Numbered from the stretch's first letter, positions 7,012 through 16,119 are shown. The stretch is DNA of 64,000 nt from Streptomyces griseus (GCF_900460065.1 NZ_UAVD01000028.1:124001-188000), one strand, 5' to 3'. Notes: generated by a model not told the origin, from the sequence alone. Translations and numbers: made by a program.

Positions 7012-9729
7012 CTACCGGTCGTTCGCCTCCACCCGCAGCTCCGCCAGTCCGGCCGGCTTCTCCGGGTCCTCCGAACGGACCGTCACACGGACCTTGCGTG
7101 CCGAGTCGCCCGCCAGATAGGGGCGCCAGAAGCGGCCGTCGAGGGAGGTCTCCACGGTGTGCGAGGCGGGGGCCGTGTCGCTCCACTCCGGGGTGACGGA
7201 GACGAGCCGGAGCGGCTTCGCGCCCAGGTCCACCGTCAGGGATCCCGCCGCGCCGTCGGGGGACCAGGACGTCGCCGGGGCCCCGTCCACCGCCGCCTCC
7301 GCGTAGAGGCCCTGCGCCTCGGAGGCCGCCGTCACCGGGCGGCAGCGTGCCGCGTCGGCCGTCGGGGTCAGGTCGGGGCGCCGGGTGGGCACCTCCAGCG
7401 TCGAGGCGAGGCGGCGCGGGCCCTCGGGCGTGTGGACCGTGAACGGGGCGCCCGAGGTCAGGCGGACCGTGGTCGTCCGGGGGCCGATCCCGACCTCGTA
7501 CGTCGCGTCCCGGTACCGCAGGCCCTTCAGCGTGACGCCTTCGTGGAGCTGGGGCGGCAGCGTCGGATCCAGGCGCACGCCGTCCTCGCGGAGGCGCAGC
7601 CCCGTCAGGCCGTGCGTGAACACCTGGAGGAAGCCGCCCTTCCCGGTCAGGAAGTCGTCGGCGGGGAAGCCGGACAGCGGGTCCGAGGCGCCCGCCTTGT
7701 CGCCACGCGCCTCGGAGAACAGCTCGTACGGGCCCTGCAGATACGGCCGCACCGAGCGCTGGAGATACGTGTACGTCGAGCAGCCCGGCTCCCCGATCTC
7801 CGCCGCGTCGATCGCGTGCACCGAGTCCGTCATCGCCGGGCCGTCCGGGTCGGTGCGGGCCGCGTAGTAGTCCAGGGTGGCCGCCGCGGCGCCCGGCTCC
7901 ATCGGCCACTCCAGCGGGTAGGTCAGCAGGACCGTGTCCGCCTGCTTGATCGTGGAGCCGTTGTAGCCCGCGTACTGGAGGAAGACCTTCCTCTCCGCGT
8001 CGTACGGGATGCGCAGCCCGTCCGCCACCTCGTTCCAGGCGGCGGGCGGGCGCTCGCCGAGGAGCCGGGCGGCGCGGGTCGCGTGGCGCAGGGCGGTGGC
8101 GGCGACCGCGTTGGTGAAGACGCCGTCGTCGACGCCGTTGCTGTACTCGTCGGGGCCCGCCACGTCGTTGACGGAGTAGCTGCCGTCCGCGTTCGCCGTG
8201 GCGCGCGACTCCCAGAACTCGGCGATGCCCCGGAGCAGGGGCCAGCCCCGCGCCGCCAGCCAGTCGCGGTCGCCGGTGGCGAGGTAGTACTGCCAGACGG
8301 CGAGCGAGACGTCGCCCTGGAGGTGGTTCTGGGTCAGGCAGTGCGGCGGGTCCCAACTCTGGCACTCGGAGTCCATACGGCCCCGGCTCGCGCTGGTCCA
8401 CGGGTAGAACAGGCCCCGGTGGCCGTACTCCTCGGCGTTCGCGCGGGCCGCGCCCCGGGTGCGGTAGCGGTACTCGACCACCGAACGCGCCAGCTCCGGG
8501 CGGGTGGCGAGCAGGCCCGGGAACATCCACGTCTCGGCGTCCCAGAAGACCATGCCCGCGTAGTTGTCGCTGGTCAGGCCGGCCGGGGCGATGCTGTCGG
8601 CGGAGCCGCGACGGGTGCTCGCGAGCAGTCCGTACTGGGCCGAGCGCAGCCAGCCCTGGAGCCGCCGGTCTCCCGGGACCAGCACATCGGCGGACCAGGC
8701 CTCCCGCCAGGCGGCCTCGTTCGCCGCGAAGACCCGGTCCCAGCCGCGCCGTGCCGCCCGGTGCGCCGCCTCGCGGGCGTCCTCGGCCGGGGCGCGGGAG
8801 GTCAGGGCGGTGTCGACGCCGACGTACTTCTCGAACGTGTACGTCCGGCCCGCGCGGACCGGCGTCGCCCCCGGGGTCGTACGGGCCCCCGGCCGCGGGG
8901 TCTCGACCACGCCCGAGCCGCGCCGCACGGTCTGGGCGACGGCCCCCTCGATCCCGGTGCCCAGCGTCCGGAACGTGCCGTCCTCGCGCAGCGCGATCCG
9001 GCGCGCGCCCCGGTCGTCGAGCCGGCCGGTGACGGTCGCGGTGCCGCTCCAGCGCGGCGTCATCCGCAGGCGTACGGCTCCGGTGTGGACGTCGGACCGG
9101 TCGGCGAGCACCTCGTACACGAGGTCGGTGGCCCGGCCGTCGGCCGTCGTCCACCGCAGGGAGGTGCGCACGAGGCCGCAGGAGAGGAAGACCGTCTGCC
9201 GGTAGTGCGAGATCCGGCCCGCCGGGGTGTCCGGGCCGAGGGTCTCCTCGCCCACGCCCACATCGATGTTCGTCCAGCTCGGCAGCGCGGCGATCACCTC
9301 GCGGCCCTCGGAGACGGCCTTGTCCCGGGCGTAGAGCCCGGAGACGAACGCGCCGTCGTAGCGGGGGGTGTAGAGCGGCCAGCCGGTCTTCTCGCCGGTG
9401 GCCGCGTAACCGGCTCCGGCCGGGGGGACCCGGTGGCCGAGGTAGCCGTTGCCGATGTACGGGTCGTAGCCGGCGGCCTCCCCGAAGCGGGTGGATGTCG
9501 GCGCCCAGGAGGTCCCGGGACCGCCCTGGCCGCTTGTCGCGCCGCAGGCGGGCACGGCCGGGGACGGCGGCGGGGGAGAGGGCGGTGCGGGGGAGCCGGA
9601 CGGGTGGGCCGGGCCCGTCGGCGGCACGGGGCCGCCGGGGGTCCCGGTGGCGCCGGCGAGGGGCGGCAGCGGTGCGATCAGGGCGGCCGCGACGAGGGGT
9701 GCGAGGACGGAGATGCGCGAGAGGCTCAC
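7012..9729 (-). CDS. Secreted glycoside hydrolase family 65, acid-trehalase-like
   Basis: A 905-aa exported protein with an N-terminal signal (about 1-26) and a Pro/Ser-rich linker. A GH65 N-terminal beta-sandwich follows, then an (alpha/alpha)6 barrel in which GPDEY places the probable general acid Glu at residue 528. The family C-terminal beta domain includes LKGLRYRDATYEVGIG. The last 150 residues (AEAAVDGAPATSWSPDG..., DGRFWRPYL) look like an F5/8-type carbohydrate-binding module. Secreted actinobacterial GH65 proteins of this layout are usually acid trehalases that hydrolyse external trehalose; kojibiose or nigerose activity is possible. GTG start, weak ribosome binding site. About 200 bp separate it from the upstream gene and show no clear element. 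Confidence 0.88.
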   Translation of the reverse strand: MSLSRISVLAPLVAAALIAPLPPLAGATGTPGGPVPPTGPAHPSGSPAPPSPPPPSPAVPACGATSGQGGPGTSWAPTSTRFGEAAGYDPYIGNGYLGHRVPPAGAGYAATGEKTGWPLYTPRYDGAFVSGLYARDKAVSEGREVIAALPSWTNIDVGVGEETLGPDTPAGRISHYRQTVFLSCGLVRTSLRWTTADGRATDLVYEVLADRSDVHTGAVRLRMTPRWSGTATVTGRLDDRGARRIALREDGTFRTLGTGIEGAVAQTVRRGSGVVETPRPGARTTPGATPVRAGRTYTFEKYVGVDTALTSRAPAEDAREAAHRAARRGWDRVFAANEAAWREAWSADVLVPGDRRLQGWLRSAQYGLLASTRRGSADSIAPAGLTSDNYAGMVFWDAETWMFPGLLATRPELARSVVEYRYRTRGAARANAEEYGHRGLFYPWTSASRGRMDSECQSWDPPHCLTQNHLQGDVSLAVWQYYLATGDRDWLAARGWPLLRGIAEFWESRATANADGSYSVNDVAGPDEYSNGVDDGVFTNAVAATALRHATRAARLLGERPPAAWNEVADGLRIPYDAERKVFLQYAGYNGSTIKQADTVLLTYPLEWPMEPGAAAATLDYYAARTDPDGPAMTDSVHAIDAAEIGEPGCSTYTYLQRSVRPYLQGPYELFSEARGDKAGASDPLSGFPADDFLTGKGGFLQVFTHGLTGLRLREDGVRLDPTLPPQLHEGVTLKGLRYRDATYEVGIGPRTTTVRLTSGAPFTVHTPEGPRRLASTLEVPTRRPDLTPTADAARCRPVTAASEAQGLYAEAAVDGAPATSWSPDGAAGSLTVDLGAKPLRLVSVTPEWSDTAPASHTVETSLDGRFWRPYLAGDSARKVRVTVRSEDPEKPAGLAELRVEANDR

Positions 9730-9930
9730 AGGACGAAGGTAGGGACGGGCGGGTGCGGGCGGCCGTCACGGCACGCACGCCCACCGCGCCGGGCACCCGT
9801 CGGACCGCCGGATGGAGCAGATCCCCGCGCCCCGCCCTCACCCCGCCGGGCCGGTTCCGGGGCCGGCTGTGGGGCGGGCCCGCTCTCCCCGTCGTGCCTG
9901 GTCCCGGGCCGGCCACCAGGCAGGGCTCCC

Positions 9931-11061
9931 TCACTCCGCCATGCCCGTCTTCAGACCCGCCCCGCACAGCGGCACCACCACGCTGCCCCGCACGGCCTCG
10001 CCCCCTTCCCGTACCGCCGCCCAGCAGGCCACGCCCGTCGTCTCGACGTAGAAGCCGCGCGCGGCCAGATCCCGTTGGGCCTCGCGGACGTGGTCCTCCG
10101 ACACCGTCAGGAACGTGCCGCCCGAGGCTCGCACGGCTGCCAGGATCTGCCGGGCGCGCGGCGGGCGGGGAATGGCGATGCCCTCCGCGAGGGTCGGGGA
10201 GACCACGGCGGCCGGGTCGGACGGATCGGCCGGAGGGAGGTCGTCCGCGCCCGCGCGGAAGGCCCCGGCCAGCGGGGAGACCGCCTCGGCCTGGACGGCG
10301 ATCAGCCGGGGGCGGGTCGCGATCAGGCCGAGCGCGTGCAGTTCGGCGACGGCCAGCGCCGCGCCCAGCAGCAGGGTGCCGTTGCCGACCGGGACGGCCA
10401 GCGCGTCCGGCAGCCGGCCGCCCAGGTCCTCCCAGAGCTCGTACACGTACGTCTTCGTGCCGTGCAGGAAGTACGGGTTGAAGACGTGCGAGGCGTAGAA
10501 GACCCCCGGTCCGTCCGCCGCCGCGCGGGCGGCGAGCGCGGTCGCCTCCCGGCCGCCCGGGACGGTGACCAGGTGCGCGCCGTGGGCCCGGATCTGCTCG
10601 GTCTTCTTCGGGGAGGTGCCCTCGGGGACGAACACCGTGCAGGGGAGTCCCGCCCGCGCGCAGTACGCGGCGACCGAGGTGCCCGCGTTGCCCGTGCTGT
10701 CCGCCACGACCCGGTCCGGACCCAGCCGGCGGGCCAGCTCCGCCAGCATCACCGCGCCCCGGTCCTTGAAGGAGAGCGTCGGCATGAGGTAGTCGAGCTT
10801 CGCCGACACGCTGTCCGTGAGCGGGACGAGGGGGGTGCGGCCCTCGCCCAGGGAGATCGGCGGGGCGGCGAGGGGCAGGAATTCCTCGTAACGCCACAAG
10901 GAATCGACCCGCCCGGAAAGCGCGTTCGGCGCCACGCCCCGCTCGGGGGCGAAGTCGAGGTCCCAGGGGCCACGGCAGACCGGGCAGCACCAGGTCAGGG
11001 CGGTGATCTCGGACCGGGTCCCGTCCACGGGGCAGTGATAGACCGTCATGGTCACCAGCAT
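9931..11061 (-). CDS. PLP-dependent threonine-synthase-like enzyme
   Basis: A 376-aa protein with an N-terminal Cys-rich segment (YHCPVDG...WCCPVCRG), probably a zinc ribbon. A fold-type II PLP domain follows. The Schiff-base lysine is in LSFKDRG (Lys99), and the Asn loop is STGNAGTSVAAYCARAG. The phosphate loop is an unusual PVGNGT rather than GGGNG. The family includes threonine synthase, threonine dehydratase and related beta-family enzymes, and the zinc-ribbon type is commonly annotated threonine-synthase-like. The start is uncertain: 11061, 11049 and a longer form to 11139 are all open without a strong ribosome binding site. The exact substrate cannot be told. Confidence 0.85.
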   Translation of the reverse strand: MLVTMTVYHCPVDGTRSEITALTWCCPVCRGPWDLDFAPERGVAPNALSGRVDSLWRYEEFLPLAAPPISLGEGRTPLVPLTDSVSAKLDYLMPTLSFKDRGAVMLAELARRLGPDRVVADSTGNAGTSVAAYCARAGLPCTVFVPEGTSPKKTEQIRAHGAHLVTVPGGREATALAARAAADGPGVFYASHVFNPYFLHGTKTYVYELWEDLGGRLPDALAVPVGNGTLLLGAALAVAELHALGLIATRPRLIAVQAEAVSPLAGAFRAGADDLPPADPSDPAAVVSPTLAEGIAIPRPPRARQILAAVRASGGTFLTVSEDHVREAQRDLAARGFYVETTGVACWAAVREGGEAVRGSVVVPLCGAGLKTGMAE

Positions 11062-11287
11062 GTCAGGCGTATGGCAGATGAATGGCGCGCGTATGGCGCA
11101 CGCCAAGGCACCCTTGTGAGTTCGCCATGGATCGGTCAATCTTTCGCTGGCAGCAGGGCATGCCGCTCATCGGACGACGCAGAAAACGGGGCGCTCGACC
11201 GGCTGATTTGTCATGCCCCTGTCGGGAGTCCGCCGGGCTCCGGCACCACCCCCCACCAGAGCACCGCCTATGAGGAGGACCCCTCAG

Positions 11288-12874
11288 ATGTCAGTGACGC
11301 GTCACACCCCCCAGGCCCGTCGAAGACTCGCCGCGGCGACCGTCATAGCCACCGCGGCAGCCGTCGCGCTCGCCACCGCCGCGCTTCCGGCGACCGCGGC
11401 CGAGCGCGCACCCGAAGGCGTGATTCTGAACGCGGGCGCCCCGGGCACCATCAGCGACAGCTACATCGTGACGCTGAAGGACTCGGCCGCGAAGTCCGAT
11501 TCCGCCCAGGGCAAGGCCCTCGCGAAGAAGTACGGCGCGAGCATCGAGCGCACCTACCGCTCGGCCCTCAACGGCTACGCGGTCGAGGCGACGGCCGCCG
11601 AGGCGAAGAAGTTCGCCGCCGACCCGGCCGTCGCGTCCGTCTCGCAGAACCGCACGTTCACGGTCTCCGCCACCCAGACCAACCCGCCCTCCTGGGGCCT
11701 CGACCGGATCGACCAGCGGAGCCTGCCGCTGGACCAGCGCTACACCTACCCCGACAAGGCCGGCGAGGGCGTCACCGCCTACGTCATCGACACCGGGGTG
11801 CGCATCAGCCACAGCGACTTCGGCGGCCGGGCGGCCAACGGCTACGACGCCATCGACAACGACAACGTCGCGCAGGACGGCCACGGCCACGGCACACACG
11901 TGGCGGGCACCGTCGCGGGCACCGCCCACGGCGTCGCCAAGAAGGCGAAGATCGTCGGCGTCCGTGTCCTGAACAACCAGGGCTCCGGCACCACCGCGCA
12001 GGTCGTCGCCGGCATCGACTGGGTGACGGCCAACGCCGTCAAGCCCGCCGTCGCCAACATGAGCCTCGGCGGTGGCGCCGACGCGGTCCTCGACGCGGCC
12101 GTCCAGCGGTCCATCGCCGCCGGCATCACCTACGCCGTCGCGGCGGGCAACGAGTCGACCAACGCGAACACCAAGTCCCCGGCACGTGTCGCCGAGGCCA
12201 TCACGGTCGGCTCGACGACCAACACCGACGCCCGCTCCAGCTTCTCCAACTTCGGCGCGGTCGTGGACATCTTCGCGCCCGGTTCCTCGATCACCTCGAC
12301 GTGGAACACCAGCGACAGCGCCACGAACACCATCTCCGGTACGTCGATGGCCAGCCCGCACGTCGCCGGCGCCGCCGCGATCTACCTCGCCGACAACCCG
12401 GCCTCGACCCCCGCCCAGGTCTCCGCCGGACTGGTCGCGGCCTCCACCCCCGGGGTCGTCACCAACCCGGGCACCGGCTCGCCGAACCGGCTGCTGTACG
12501 TCGGTCCGGGCGGCACCACACCGCCCCCCGGCAAGAAGTTCGAGAACACCACCGGGTACGCGATCAACGACAACGCCACCGTCGAGGCGCCGGTCACCGT
12601 CACCGGGGTCACCGGTAACGCCCCGGCCGCGCTGAGTGTCCCGGTCAACATCTCGCACACCTACATCGGCGACCTGAAGATCGACCTGGTCGCGCCCGAC
12701 GGTTCGGTCTACAACCTGAAGGCGTACGGCTCCGGCGGCAGCAGCGACAACGTGGTCACCACGTACACCGTCAACGCCTCGTCCGAGGTCGCCAACGGCA
12801 CCTGGAAGCTCCGGGTGAGCGACAACGCGAGCGCCGACACCGGCCGGATCAACAGCTGGGCGCTCCAGTTCTGA
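11288..12874 (+). CDS. Secreted S8 subtilisin-like serine protease with P domain
   Basis: A 528-aa preproprotein. A signal peptide (about 1-38, ending in ATAA) is followed by an inhibitor I9 propeptide (about 58-130; SYIVTLKDSAA..., LNGYAVEAT). The proteinase-K-type catalytic domain has Asp168 (YVIDTGV), His204 (GHGTHVAG) and Ser353 (GTSMASP). The C-terminal P/homoB domain (about 420-528) starts at FENTTGYAINDNATV and ends SWALQF. The role is extracellular protein degradation during aerial growth. The start at 11288 has AGGAGG nine bases upstream and begins at the signal peptide; upstream extensions are unlikely. About 225 bp of non-coding DNA, containing repeated GTATGGC words at 11070-11097, separate it from the divergent PLP enzyme. 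Confidence 0.96.
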   Translation: MSVTRHTPQARRRLAAATVIATAAAVALATAALPATAAERAPEGVILNAGAPGTISDSYIVTLKDSAAKSDSAQGKALAKKYGASIERTYRSALNGYAVEATAAEAKKFAADPAVASVSQNRTFTVSATQTNPPSWGLDRIDQRSLPLDQRYTYPDKAGEGVTAYVIDTGVRISHSDFGGRAANGYDAIDNDNVAQDGHGHGTHVAGTVAGTAHGVAKKAKIVGVRVLNNQGSGTTAQVVAGIDWVTANAVKPAVANMSLGGGADAVLDAAVQRSIAAGITYAVAAGNESTNANTKSPARVAEAITVGSTTNTDARSSFSNFGAVVDIFAPGSSITSTWNTSDSATNTISGTSMASPHVAGAAAIYLADNPASTPAQVSAGLVAASTPGVVTNPGTGSPNRLLYVGPGGTTPPPGKKFENTTGYAINDNATVEAPVTVTGVTGNAPAALSVPVNISHTYIGDLKIDLVAPDGSVYNLKAYGSGGSSDNVVTTYTVNASSEVANGTWKLRVSDNASADTGRINSWALQF

Positions 12875-12923
12875 ACACGCTCCGGCACGCCGGTTCCGCA
12901 CCACTGAACCGCTGAGTCCAGGA

Positions 12924-12966
12924 AAGGGGCCGGGGTGGCCGCGTCACGCGGTCGCCCCGGCCCCTT
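12924..12966. terminator. Bidirectional terminator between protease and chitinase
   Basis: Perfect 12-bp arms, AAGGGGCCGGGG (12924-12935) and CCCCGGCCCCTT (12955-12966), enclose a further CCGCG/CGCGG stem. The hairpin lies between the convergent subtilase and chitinase genes and can serve both. Confidence 0.8.
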
Positions 12967-13025
12967 CGCCCGTCGGTACGGGTGCCCGCGCGAGAGTGTC
13001 GCGCGCCGGTCCCCGCACGGGTGGG

Positions 13026-14423
13026 TCAGCGGCGGTTGAGCCCGCGGTCGACCGCGGTGATCAGCTCACCGTTCTCGGTGTCGCCGTCCAGCGACCAGAA
13101 CATCGCCCCGCCGAGACCCTTGTCCCGGATGTACGAGGCCTTGGTGCGCAGCACCTGCGGGTCGTCGTACGTCCACAGCGTCTTGCCGTCGAACAGCCAC
13201 GCGTGGCCGTTCTTCACATCACGGTGGATCTTGTACGTCCCGGAAGCGGCCAGCTGCTTCAGGACCTTGTAGTCCTCGTAGCCCGCCGCCCAGGTCGCCG
13301 GAGCCGGGGCCGTGGCCGGCTGGCCCATGCCCGTGCCGCCGCCGGTCACGCCGGTCCAGCCCTGGCCGTAGGTCGGCATGCCCACCACGATCTTGTGCTT
13401 GGGCGCGCCGCGGCGCACCCAGTCGCGCACGGTCTGATCGACGCTGAAGTCGTTCTTCGCGTACAGGGCCGACTGCTGGGCCGTCTTCTTCTCGCCGGAG
13501 ACGTGGTAGTCGTAGCCCTGGATGTTGACGAAGTCGAAGTCCTTCATGAGGCGCTTCACGTCGAAGCCCGCGTCGATCGCCTTCGGGTTGGCCGCCACGT
13601 AGGCCGACAGGTCGTAGTGCTTGGGCTTCGGCTTTCCGTGACCGTGACCCTTGCCCTCGGCCGCCTTCGCCCGGCTCTTCGCGTAGGCGTCGAGCTGCGT
13701 GCGGAACTCGTGGATCAGGGCGGTGAAGTTCTTCTTGTCCTCCGGGCGGTAGACCGTGCCCTCGTTCCCCGGCGAGCCGGGCCACTCCCAGTCGACGTCG
13801 ATGCCGTCGAAGAGGCCGGCCGCCGCGCCCTGGCCGCCGCGGGCCCCGTCCACCGGGAGGTTGCCCTTGATGTACAGGTCGACGCAGGAGGCGACGAGGG
13901 CCTTGCGCGAGGCCTCGGTGCGGACCGCGTCGGAGAAGTGGGTGGAGTAGCTCCAGCCGCCCAGCGAGATCATGACCTTGAGCCCGGGGTGCTTGGCCTT
14001 GAGCTCGCGCAGCTGGTTGAAGTTGCCCGCGAGCGGCTGGGTGTCGGTGTCGGCGACGCCGTCGACCGATCCCGCCGCGTCGAGCGGACGGGCGTAGTCC
14101 GCCCAGGCGTCGGCCTGGCCGGGGATGTTGCCGGTGAAGCACTTGCCCTCGGCGTTGACGTTGCCGAAGGCGTAGTTGATGTGGGTCAGCTTGGCCGCGG
14201 CCCCGCTGGTGTCCAGGTCCTTGACCTGGAAGTCGCGTCCGTAGATACCCCATTGGGTGAAGTAGCCGACGCTCTTGTACGCGGGGCGGTGGTGGCCCTT
14301 GTCGCGGTCGCCGCCGTTGTCGCGGTCGTGGCCGGAGCTTGCCGTGGCCGCGGGTGCGATGCCTCCCAGCAGGGCCAGGGCGACGGCGGCGGTGGTCAGT
14401 CGGGTCAGGTTTCTTCGGCGCAT
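13026..14423 (-). CDS. Secreted GH18 chitinase
   Basis: A 465-aa exported enzyme. The signal peptide (about 1-29) is followed by a short charged linker (GHDRDNGGDRDKGHHRP) and a GH18 TIM barrel starting at YKSVGYFTQWGIYGR. The catalytic DxxDxDxE motif is FDGIDVDWEW with the acid Glu213. Other family markers are MISLGGWSYSTHF and the final GGAMFWSLDGD. It hydrolyses chitin and has no recognisable carbohydrate-binding module. AGGAAC precedes the ATG. A DasR-type operator lies 112-123 bp upstream of the start, so induction by N-acetylglucosamine-type signals is likely. Confidence 0.95.
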   Translation of the reverse strand: MRRRNLTRLTTAAVALALLGGIAPAATASSGHDRDNGGDRDKGHHRPAYKSVGYFTQWGIYGRDFQVKDLDTSGAAAKLTHINYAFGNVNAEGKCFTGNIPGQADAWADYARPLDAAGSVDGVADTDTQPLAGNFNQLRELKAKHPGLKVMISLGGWSYSTHFSDAVRTEASRKALVASCVDLYIKGNLPVDGARGGQGAAAGLFDGIDVDWEWPGSPGNEGTVYRPEDKKNFTALIHEFRTQLDAYAKSRAKAAEGKGHGHGKPKPKHYDLSAYVAANPKAIDAGFDVKRLMKDFDFVNIQGYDYHVSGEKKTAQQSALYAKNDFSVDQTVRDWVRRGAPKHKIVVGMPTYGQGWTGVTGGGTGMGQPATAPAPATWAAGYEDYKVLKQLAASGTYKIHRDVKNGHAWLFDGKTLWTYDDPQVLRTKASYIRDKGLGGAMFWSLDGDTENGELITAVDRGLNRR

Positions 14424-14450
14424 GAGGCTCGTTCCTGTGCGTGATCCGGT

Positions 14451-14510
14451 GCGGAAGGAAGGCAGAAGGCAGGCAGGAGGAAGCAGAAGGACAGCGGAAG
14501 GAAGTGCGGG
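14451..14510. other. Polypurine tract in the chitinase leader
   Basis: About 60 bp of the plus strand are mainly GGAAGG, GGCAGAAGG and GGAGGAAG words. The chitinase mRNA leader, read on the minus strand, is therefore a long C/U tract. It lies between the DasR-like site and the ribosome binding site. Such a leader would be nearly unstructured and may bind proteins or small RNAs; its role is unknown. Confidence 0.4.
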
Positions 14511-14534
14511 GCCGTGCTGTGCACAGGAATGTAT

Positions 14535-14546
14535 TGGTCTGGACCA
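14535..14546. promoter_or_regulatory. DasR-responsive element (dre) upstream of chitinase
   Basis: TGGTCTGGACCA is an 11-of-12 match to the known dre core TGGTCTAGACCA, which is bound by the GlcNAc regulator DasR in Streptomyces chitinase promoters. Flanking AT-rich bases (GTAT... and ...TAAATG) also fit. It sits in the 375-bp divergent region between the chitinase and the GntR gene; the rest of that region holds the polypurine leader and the operator at 14746. Confidence 0.8.
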
Positions 14547-14745
14547 TAAATGTTCAAGAGCCTGTGGGCTGCCGGACTTTGGGGCGAGGAGGTGGTGGCG
14601 CCGGTGCGGGGTGTCGGCCGGTACGGCGCTGGGCAGGGTGGACTCGGAGAACGTCCGGGACTGGCCTGGTGTCCGCGTGCGATGTATGCAGGGATCGTCA
14701 CAAGGTCATCACATTGAGTGAAACTCTGGCCTATGCTTGCGGTGC

Positions 14746-14760
14746 ACAACCCACGGTTGT
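14746..14760. promoter_or_regulatory. Palindromic operator candidate before the GntR gene
   Basis: ACAACC-CAC-GGTTGT is a perfect 6-bp dyad with a 3-bp centre, located 39 bp upstream of the GntR start. A second, imperfect dyad (GTTGTCAG ... CTGTCAAC) overlaps and follows it. The position suits autoregulation by the GntR protein. Confidence 0.5.
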
Positions 14761-14798
14761 CAGGCTGTCGCAGACTGTCAACCTGTTGGGAGTGGCCT

Positions 14799-15551
14799 GT
14801 GACTTTCGGTGAGCAGCCCGCCTATCTGCGCGTGGCGAGCGATCTCAGGGAGAAGATCGTCAACGGCGCGCTGCCGCCTCATACCCGCCTGCCGTCGCAG
14901 GCCCGCATCCGGGAGGAGTACGGGGTCTCGGACACCGTCGCCCTGGAGGCGAGGAAGGTCCTGATGGCGGAGGGGCTGGTCGAGGGGCGCTCCGGCTCCG
15001 GCACCTATGTGCGCGAGCGCCCCGTGCCCCGCAGGATCGCCCGCTCCGGCAACCGCCCGGACAAGGGGGCCAGCCCGTTCCGGCAGGAGCAGACCGCGGA
15101 GGGGGCGCGCGGGACCTGGGAGTCCCGCAGTGAGCAGGAGGGGGCGAGCCCCGAGATCGCCGAGCGGCTGGGCATCGAGCCGGGAGACCGCGTGATGCGC
15201 ACGCACTACCTCTTCCGGGAGGCGGGGGAGCCGGTCATGCTCTCCACCTCCTGGGAGCCGCTCGCCGTCACCGGGCGGACGCCCGTGATGCTGCCGGAGG
15301 AGGGCCCGTTGGGCGGCAGCGGGGTGGTCGACCGGATGGCTGCGATCGACGTCGTCGTGGACAACGTCGCCGAGGAGGTCGGCGCCCGGCCGGGGTTGGC
15401 GGAGGAGCTCCTGGCGCTGGGCGGCGTCCCCGGCCATGTGGTCATCGTCATCGGGCGGACGTACTACGCCTCGGGCCGGGCCGTGGAGACGGCCGACGTG
15501 GTGGTGCCGGCGGACCGGTACCGGGTCGCGTACCACCTGCCGGTGAGATGA
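14799..15551 (+). CDS. GntR family transcriptional regulator, HutC/UTRA type
   Basis: A 250-aa regulator. The winged-helix DNA-binding domain (about 8-72) includes AYLRVASDLREKIVNGALPP and LVEGRSGSGTYVRERP. The UTRA ligand-binding domain covers about 95-245 (RLGIEPGDRVMRTHYLF). The GTG at 14799 has GGGAG six bases upstream; in-frame codons before it lack the usual GntR start context. UTRA regulators typically sense small metabolites such as sugar phosphates or histidine-pathway compounds. The ligand here is unknown. A palindrome just upstream suggests autoregulation. Confidence 0.9.
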   Translation: MTFGEQPAYLRVASDLREKIVNGALPPHTRLPSQARIREEYGVSDTVALEARKVLMAEGLVEGRSGSGTYVRERPVPRRIARSGNRPDKGASPFRQEQTAEGARGTWESRSEQEGASPEIAERLGIEPGDRVMRTHYLFREAGEPVMLSTSWEPLAVTGRTPVMLPEEGPLGGSGVVDRMAAIDVVVDNVAEEVGARPGLAEELLALGGVPGHVVIVIGRTYYASGRAVETADVVVPADRYRVAYHLPVR

Positions 15552-15559
15552 GCCGGGAT

Positions 15560-15640
15560 GACGCCCCGTCGGCGCGGTCGAGGGGCGCCGACCGGGGGCG
15601 TCGCGTCATGAGGGGGCGCATTCTGTGGGTGCGCCCCTTT
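15560..15640 (+). terminator. Tandem terminator hairpins after the GntR gene
   Basis: The first hairpin (15560-15602) pairs GACGCCCCGTCGGCGC with a downstream arm containing GCGCCGACCGGGGGCGTC, with a 2-nt bulge. The second (15611-15640) pairs GGGGCGCA with TGCGCCCC and ends in TTT. The first begins 9 bp after the stop. The following bases to 15776 show no gene. Confidence 0.6.
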
Positions 15641-15776
15641 CGTGATGGCCGGATGTGTATCTCTTTGTGTAAACCCGCCTGCGCTGAGTGAAGGTCAGGC
15701 GTACGCTCGGGCATATGCGTACTGCGGTTTCCTGGGGATCCTTAGAGACGTGCACGCCGGTGGGAAGAGGGGCGAT

Positions 15777-15977
15777 ATGCGGGGGAGCGACACGATGAGC
15801 GACAGCGGCGCCGTGCTTCCTTGGCAGGTGGTACGGCAGGACGACGGCGGCAACCGCTACCGCGTGGGCAGGTACGCCACGGAGGCCGAGGCGCGGAAGG
15901 TCGCCGACGGCCTCGACGACCGCCATCGCCACCAGGTCTACCGGGTGGAGCGCGTCGGGCAGGGCACCAGGCCCTGA
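15777..15977 (+). CDS. Small SPOR-like protein
   Basis: A 66-aa protein with the core LPWQVVRQDDGGNRYRVGRY followed by ATEAEARKVADGLDDRHRHQVYRVE. This beta-alpha-beta pattern resembles a single short SPOR-type or similar sporulation-related repeat, seen in many small conserved Streptomyces proteins. The ATG at 15777 has an AGAGGGG site; a second ATG at 15795 is possible. No signal or catalytic motif is seen. The function is unknown. Confidence 0.7.
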   Translation: MRGSDTMSDSGAVLPWQVVRQDDGGNRYRVGRYATEAEARKVADGLDDRHRHQVYRVERVGQGTRP

Positions 15978-15994
15978 CGCCCTGACGCCCTGAC
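15971..15994. repeat. Three 8-bp repeats across a stop codon
   Basis: GCCCTGAC occurs three times head to tail at 15971, 15979 and 15987. The first copy contains the TGA stop of the small SPOR-like gene, so the stop context itself has been duplicated. Confidence 0.7.
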
Positions 15995-16119
15995 GCGGCG
16001 CCCGGGGCCCCGCGGGGGCTCCGGGCGGCCGTGCCGTGCGTCCGGCGGTCGGGGCGGTAGGGTCCCGCCCGGACCGGGGGCACGGAAGCCGCCGGACGTG
16101 CGGCGAGCGGGGCGGAGCG

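Noticed and set aside
6997..12618. An 1873-codon plus-strand open frame
   Set aside because: It runs antisense to the GH65 and PLP-enzyme genes and is Arg/Gly/Pro-rich, as expected for the mirror frame of GC-rich codons. It has no domain or start signal.
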